From Ciona savignyi (Eukaryota > Chordata > Ascidiacea > Phlebobranchia > Cionidae), in contig CH002712.1 of the NCBI GenBank assembly GCA_000149265.1, positions 155,608 to 219,607 on the forward strand: a DNA stretch of 64,000 bases, written 5' to 3'. Each line of letters begins with the position of its first letter. Positions within the stretch are counted from its first letter, which is position 1. This document shows, one piece after another, positions 58,828-64,000 of this stretch. Both the position numbers and the translations under genes were made by a program. The notes beneath the pieces were generated by a model, which was given only the letters and a program-made list of their open reading frames with translations, was not told the DNA's origin and did not search any database.

Positions 58828-61800
58828 ATGAGCAGAGCTAAAGGGGGGCTGTATCGAAACACACTGCAACAGCAAGCTATTAACTCCATTCTGCAATCTT
58901 TTACGAAAGAGGTACATTTGACGTCATCAATTTTACATATGACGTCACTAATTTTACATTTGACATCATCAAATTTACATTTAACGTCACTAATTTAACA
59001 TTTGACGACATTAATTTTACATTTGACGTCACCAATTTTATATTTGACGTCATCAGTTTTATATTTGACGCCATAAATTTCAATTCAAGAATCTAAATCT
59101 TTTCCATTTCGCATCAGGTGGCTTTCCTGTACCTCGGCGAGAATCTAAAGTTGGGTGAACGGGGAAACAATCTGTTGTTGGATCTAATCAAGACTAAAAA
59201 TTTAAGAGAGGTTCGATTTGCAGACTGCGTTCTTAAAAGCGAAGATTTGAAACAAATCAGAGATTTCTTATGGAAAAAGGTATGAGGCATTTTTCTGTTG
59301 ACAATTGCTGAATATGTTCCTGTCGCGTTTTTTAATGCCATGTAAATATTGCATGACTATCAGATGAAAATGGCTCTATAATCAGTTGCTACAAATTTAA
59401 ACACCCACTAACAAATACAGGATACGTCATTCATTGCATCCTGCAGACACATAGATATATACGTGGGTGGTCCAACCACATATATGTGTAATGATTAATA
59501 GGACCTGGCTTAACTAGGTTCAAATACATATTGGCTATACTAAAATATACGTTGATGTCTCAACATAAAAACACCCTAAATAACACAAAAGTGCCTACTT
59601 ATTATAAATGTACCCTACTGACCTATTGTATATTATTACTGCGGACATTGTTTTACCTATATCACATCCTTAATATAAAGACCTTCTTTGCATGTTTTGT
59701 ACTTTTACTATTCGACTATGTGAAATGATTATACCGACCTGCTGTATGTTATAACTTCACTAATCTGCTTGCTGTGCATTCGCATTATTGTTGCTATGCT
59801 GCAAAGGCTGCTAACCATGCTAACACTAAACCTTATCAATGTACCGACCTATGCTGTATATTGTACCTTAACCCGACTGCTTGCTCTATCCGCATAAATA
59901 TGGCTACGCTATAAAGGCTAACCATGTTAACAAACTTCTGCTAGACGCACAAGCTCATATTCCGAGACAACGTGGACATAGGCTTGGAAGGTTGCACTCT
60001 GCTTAAACATTTGCTGAAACGTCATGAAGTTCGGGTATTTTCAATGTGGGATTGTGACGTTGGACAAGTACAGCTTTCTTACGTCATACAGGGCCTTATT
60101 GCGATGAAAGGAGATACGGTGATTGTTTATTTTTAACTCTTGACTAACATTTTAACTTTTAGGCATTTTTAAAATTATTCAAGGTAATTATTTATTACAT
60201 ATTTATAACTAAGTAGTAACTCAAATCATTTGTGGGAAGCACAAAGATAGAGCTCTTTAGCGACATCGAACAGAGAAAAAAAAATAGGATTTTCATGTTT
60301 TATCCCTGTGAATGGGTAAACATAAGGGGGTTACAGTCAACTTTATATTACCTCGCGCCGACCATCGGTTTACCGGAGCTATTGCAGTGTGTTGTGTATG
60401 ATTCAGACGTTTTCTGGTTATAGCGGAGCTATTCTAATATGTTTTACATAATTGAGAAGTTTCTTTGGTATAGTACAACCTTTGATATAGTACAGTCCCT
60501 TATTCATCGGTTTTAAACGATAACCGCTTATAGTGCCTTCCCTAAAGATACACTTATGTAGACAACAGCTGATTCCAATCCCACTCTGATTGCTAAATTG
60601 CTGAAATTCTAACCACTTTTCTATCCTATCCTATCCTGTCAGGCATACATACTAGATTCGCGTGTAAAACATAAAAACAAGTTTGTTATTCAGGTTGAAG
60701 AATTAAACTTCCGCGGGTCCCATATAACCACAGACTGCTGTATATTACTGAAAGAAATGCTGTCAGCGAAACGAGTAAAGAAACTCGACTTGGGACATTG
60801 CAGGATAACTCACGACCAATTGATCTATCTTGCCGATGGGTTATACGCAATGTCCGGGACCATGGTAACCAACACATATTGTGTTTTTATGTGTCATTTT
60901 AATTTTTTATGATTTTTACCTAAAAACTTTTTGGCAATAGATTGATAACTTATTTTGTGAGATGTTATATCATGTGAAACCGCGTGCGCACCGTCAGGTT
61001 GCCCGAGCTTGGTGCGATGTGCTGTGATTTTGACTTCAAATATTTCGTGATATTTTTAGGGGTTAAACTGATAATTTTATGCTTATTTTTTTACTCTGGG
61101 AGTTTTAACTTGTAGAAGATGATCGCATTTAATACCAAACCAATTCATATTTACTATATACATAAATGTGTCCAACTAATATTTATAGATGATTAATAAA
61201 ACTTTGTATCTAAATATCCGACCGCACAGGACCTGTTAAACCTACGAGGAAACATCCTTACACGTAATGAAGTAGAAGAGTTCCGGACAGCAACTAAAGA
61301 TAAAGTCATTGAAGGTATGAGTTTATCTCTATAAACATGTGTTTAATTTGCTACTTATGCAAAGCCTATTTGACAACGATTTTGTTTTAATTTTACAGTA
61401 AAACAATTTTTATGGTTTGGGGTAGCGCGAATAATGTGTGGGCGCTAAAAATTAGGGAGTGAGCTCAATAACTGAATGACTTCTAACCTGGCTTATTCAG
61501 CCGTCTACCTAATTCTGCTTGTCTGGTGACATTAGACGACGTGGTCAGAGTTTCGACTTTCTTTTTTTCTCTTTTTTTACCGATCCAAGTTTCGAACCCA
61601 TGATGGGCTCGTCGCTAGGACCCTTTTTTGGGTATAAGTCGGTATATGTATCGGTCGCGTTGACGACACGACCGTACAGAGTTTCGACTTTCAGGTTTCA
61701 GGTTTTGTTAGTCTGTTATATAGTTGGGCGAGACACTTAACGGACGTCGCTTAAATACAGGAAAATGATGTACTACAATAGCTACACCGACGGTAATCTG

Positions 61801-62097
61801 ACGATTGCACGTGTGATAACTTGTGCATTTCTTATGAAGAAAACACATGAATATCCTTTGGCAATTCATTGTACATTTTGTTTTTATATCAAATATGTAT
61901 AAACACAACGTGGCACATATTTTTTAAGAATATTTTAATTTTAAACAGGGAGAACCTATGCACCATAGGTTGCAGATTTTTATGTATAACATAAAAAAGC
62001 AATGGTCAGTTTGTAAATATTTTTTTTGTAAAATATTCCGTTTTGTCGGGAAATAGAGATTTACCGTGAGAGAAAACTTGTAGACTCTACCCTATAT

Positions 62098-62149
<52 letters not shown>

Positions 62150-63020
62150 TTAACCTGTACCTGAAAGTACACTTACAACTATGCAAATTAAAACAGTTGC
62201 TTTGAAATGTGGGTTGAATGCTATCAATAGAAACTACACAGTAACCTGTAGGTTGTGTGACTCATAAGACTGAGTCATGCGGTATAAATGGCCAGGTGGA
62301 GTTTACGACGGTTCGGCTGTCAGTATATTAAGTTCAATGATGTTTTATTTTTAACCGGTGAATGCAGCCGGTCTATATGAGTCATAATACCCCTGTAATT
62401 CCAATTTTACCCATTGCCTGGTATAAATTTATAAAAAATGACTGTTTGTTTAAAAAGAACAAACAGCTGAAATGTAACGAACCATAGAGACTCGTTTGTT
62501 GTGTATTGCTTTATACAACTTTTGTTTAACATTTTATTACACCTTTTGTACGCCTTTTTATACACATTTATCTCACCTTGGTAACACATTTTACAGACCG
62601 TTTATTCCGAGTTATATTTTATTCCAAATTTAGTGCATTCCATTGCACTTTTAACTTATTTTATTTTCAAATTGCTATTTTAAATCGCAAGTTTTTATTA
62701 TTTTGGGGGGTAATCAAGTAGTTTAACGTTGGCGTCAGTGCAGTGCTGTTTCCCGTGTTGGCGAAATTTGTGCCACACAATTTAGTTCTCTCTTGTTTTT
62801 TGACCAGCAAGATGTGTTTTAATATCGAATTCTTAATATTGGTGTTTAATGTTTTTAAGCATTTATAACTTTATTTATAATAACAATTTTAGTTTTAAGC
62901 AAAATGCAGCAATCCCTAGCATTCGGTCTAACGGTAGGGTTAGACAGCGTCTTGAGTTGCTACAAAGTCTTTCATAAAATACCTAAATAATTTTCTTCTT
63001 TTTCAGTTACCTTCTACTAA
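58828..63020 (+). CDS. Leucine-rich-repeat protein, ribonuclease-inhibitor-like (6 exons, last tentative)
   Basis: Exons 58828-58911 (MSRAKGGLYRNTLQQQ), 59118-59279, 59954-60118, 60694-60864, 61230-61314 and tentatively 63007-63020 (VTFY, stop). Junctions are phase 0 except the last (phase 1); total about 226 residues. Repeats of the form L-REVRFADC-VLKSEDLKQI and VKKLDLGHCRITHDQLIYLA resemble the 28-29-residue LRRs of ribonuclease inhibitor and NLR proteins. No NACHT, F-box, signal peptide or membrane segment is seen. A different short ending is possible after 61926 (GRTYAP, stop). Function unknown; likely a protein-binding horseshoe fragment. Confidence 0.7.
58914..59082. repeat. 21-bp CRE-containing minisatellite in LRR gene intron 1
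   Basis: About eight copies of acatttgacgtcatcaattt-t with variants occupy nearly the entire 206-bp intron, starting a few bases after the donor. The 21-bp period makes a minus-strand open frame with a 7-residue repeat that is not a gene. Confidence 0.92.
59733..59935. repeat. Local duplication in LRR gene intron 2
   Basis: Two diverged copies of about 100 bp share ctgtatgttata/ctgtatattgta, ctgcttgct, gctatgctgcaaaggct or its near-match, and aaccatgctaac/aaccatgttaac. The rest of the intron, 59280-59953, shows nothing else. Confidence 0.65.
60285..60425 (-). repeat. SINE-B fragment in LRR gene intron 3
   Basis: The plus strand shows ttttatccctgtgaatgggt, cctcgcgccgaccatcggtt and gagctattgcagtgtgttgt, the reverse complement of the SINE-B distal half. 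Confidence 0.7.
61574..61677 (-). repeat. SINE-A copy downstream of LRR gene exon 5
   Basis: The plus strand shows ttaccgatccaagtttcgaa, cccatgatgggctcgtcg and tatgtatcggtcgcgttg, a minus-strand family member. Confidence 0.8.
62100..62146. repeat. (TA)n microsatellite
   Basis: An uninterrupted TA run of about 23 units in the last intron of the LRR gene. The flanking sequence 62150-63000 is AT-rich with no recognised feature. Confidence 0.95.
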
Positions 63021-63384
63021 GAACATCGGAACGAAGGAAGCTTCACAAACTTTGATCAATTTTCATATCTATTTATTTTATATTATTAACCTATTTGTTG
63101 TTTTTTTTCGATACGAGCGCTTCACTTTCAAGTTTGCACCATGACCACATTACGTTATAATGACGGTCAAATCAAAATTGCTGATTTTTGTTTGCAATTA
63201 AATATTTTGAAACTAGAATGAAACTATATTATCGCATCGGCATTGGTTGCACATATCTTAATTTTGGTATATATTACATAATTTTGGTAATTATTACATA
63301 CCTTTGGTATTTATTACAGTATCTTGAGGGGAAAGAGTACAAGTAGATAGGTATATAGGCTATATATAATAATATTATAGCATA

Positions 63385-63600
63385 GGATATTTATGTTTAT
63401 CCCCGGGAATGGAAAAACCAATGGGGTTAACACACGGGCAATTGTCAGATCACCTCGCGCCCAACGTCGGGTTGTGTGTTATGTATGATTCACACGTTTC
63501 TTTAATTTAGTACAACCCATTAATCCGCTGGGTTCAGGCAATGTCCATTAAGTGCCTTGCCCAAGGACACAACGGACTAGCTAGCGACTGCAATGCTTCC
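63385..63600 (-). repeat. SINE-B copy, minus strand, right end of window
   Basis: The plus strand shows ggggttaacacacgggcaat, cctcgcgcccaacgtcgggt, acccattaatccgctgggtt and tgccttgcccaaggacacaa, a well-conserved reverse copy. Confidence 0.8.
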
Positions 63601-63779
63601 TATCATTGTTAATGCCACCGCCAATCACCACCAAACAATTATTCCGCTGTTATCTAACTCACCATGCATTGGATGAATTGCGTAGTTCCATATATTAAGT
63701 ATTCAGGGAACGTGGATATGTATTTAAGACAGCAATGCATATAATTATGTATCTGGAGACTATTTTTAGTTTAGTTCAG

Positions 63780-63990
63780 TTTAATTTTTAATTTTTTGCT
63801 CCTTCGTTACAATGAAGAAGAATAGCATAATTATTTCAAGTTAAGGAGACAGGCTAAAACGGCAAAACTACAGTAGTTAAAACTATGTCAGTAAATAGAC
63901 ACATTACAAAGGAGAAAAAAATGACGTGGGCCGTTAAACCTTACATTAATAAAAGTAAATTACAACAGAAAAATTCAAAACAAAATTAAT
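63780..63990. repeat. Dispersed repeat related to 42690-42850 and 37480-37560
   Basis: aaacggcaaaactacagtag and ttaaaactatgtcag match the ZEB intron 5 copy (aaacggcaaagctacagtag) and partly the intron 1 copy. No ORF. The interval 63021-63384 before the SINE-B shows no gene. Confidence 0.65.
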
Positions 63991-64000
63991 GAAATTTAAT

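Noticed and set aside
58901..59083. 60-codon minus-strand ORF with a 7-residue repeat
   Set aside because: Arises from the 21-bp minisatellite in LRR gene intron 1.

Overview
The window reads as a gene-dense chordate locus, most likely from an ascidian tunicate of the Ciona type. It is AT-rich, has many introns of only 50-400 bp, carries two abundant families of short tRNA-derived repeats, and holds chordate-type genes. The organism call is inference from gene content and architecture; no sequence search was possible.

Region 1 (1-33796, + strand) is the 3' part of a giant nebulin-like muscle gene. I resolve 76 consecutive exons whose reading phases all agree, coding for about 2,991 residues. 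They comprise the tail of one nebulin repeat, ten complete seven-repeat super-repeats (SR1-SR10, about 245-256 residues each), about 7.5 single repeats, an acidic/serine linker and a C-terminal SH3 domain with stop codon. The 5' end lies upstream of the window. One linker exon is broken in this assembly by a 100-N gap, a minus-strand Ty3/gypsy-like pol fragment and a 46-bp duplicated exon piece.

Region 2 (33797-35210) is the nebulin 3'UTR, repeats and the leader of the next gene.

Region 3 (35211-57480, + strand) is a ZEB/zfh-1 family zinc-finger repressor gene in 23 phase-consistent exons (about 1,068 residues). It has an N-terminal RRKQA motif, five N-terminal zinc fingers, a PLDLS CtBP-binding motif, an AT-hook-like KRGRPKK, three C-terminal fingers and a Ser-rich tail. 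I see no homeodomain. Its introns are long (up to 3.1 kb) and carry many repeats and CpG-containing stretches.

Region 4 (58828-about 63020, + strand) is a small leucine-rich-repeat gene of five clear exons with a tentative last exon. The right end (63021-64000) holds only dispersed repeats.

Nebulin and ZEB act at different levels (sarcomeric thin filament versus transcriptional repression), and nothing shows them working together. Their adjacency is notable because in human NEB and ZEB2 lie on 2q22-q23 and NEBL and ZEB1 on 10p11-p12, so this locus appears to preserve a linkage older than the vertebrate genome duplications. The introns are rich in TGACGTCA (CRE-type) palindromes, several arranged as minisatellites.
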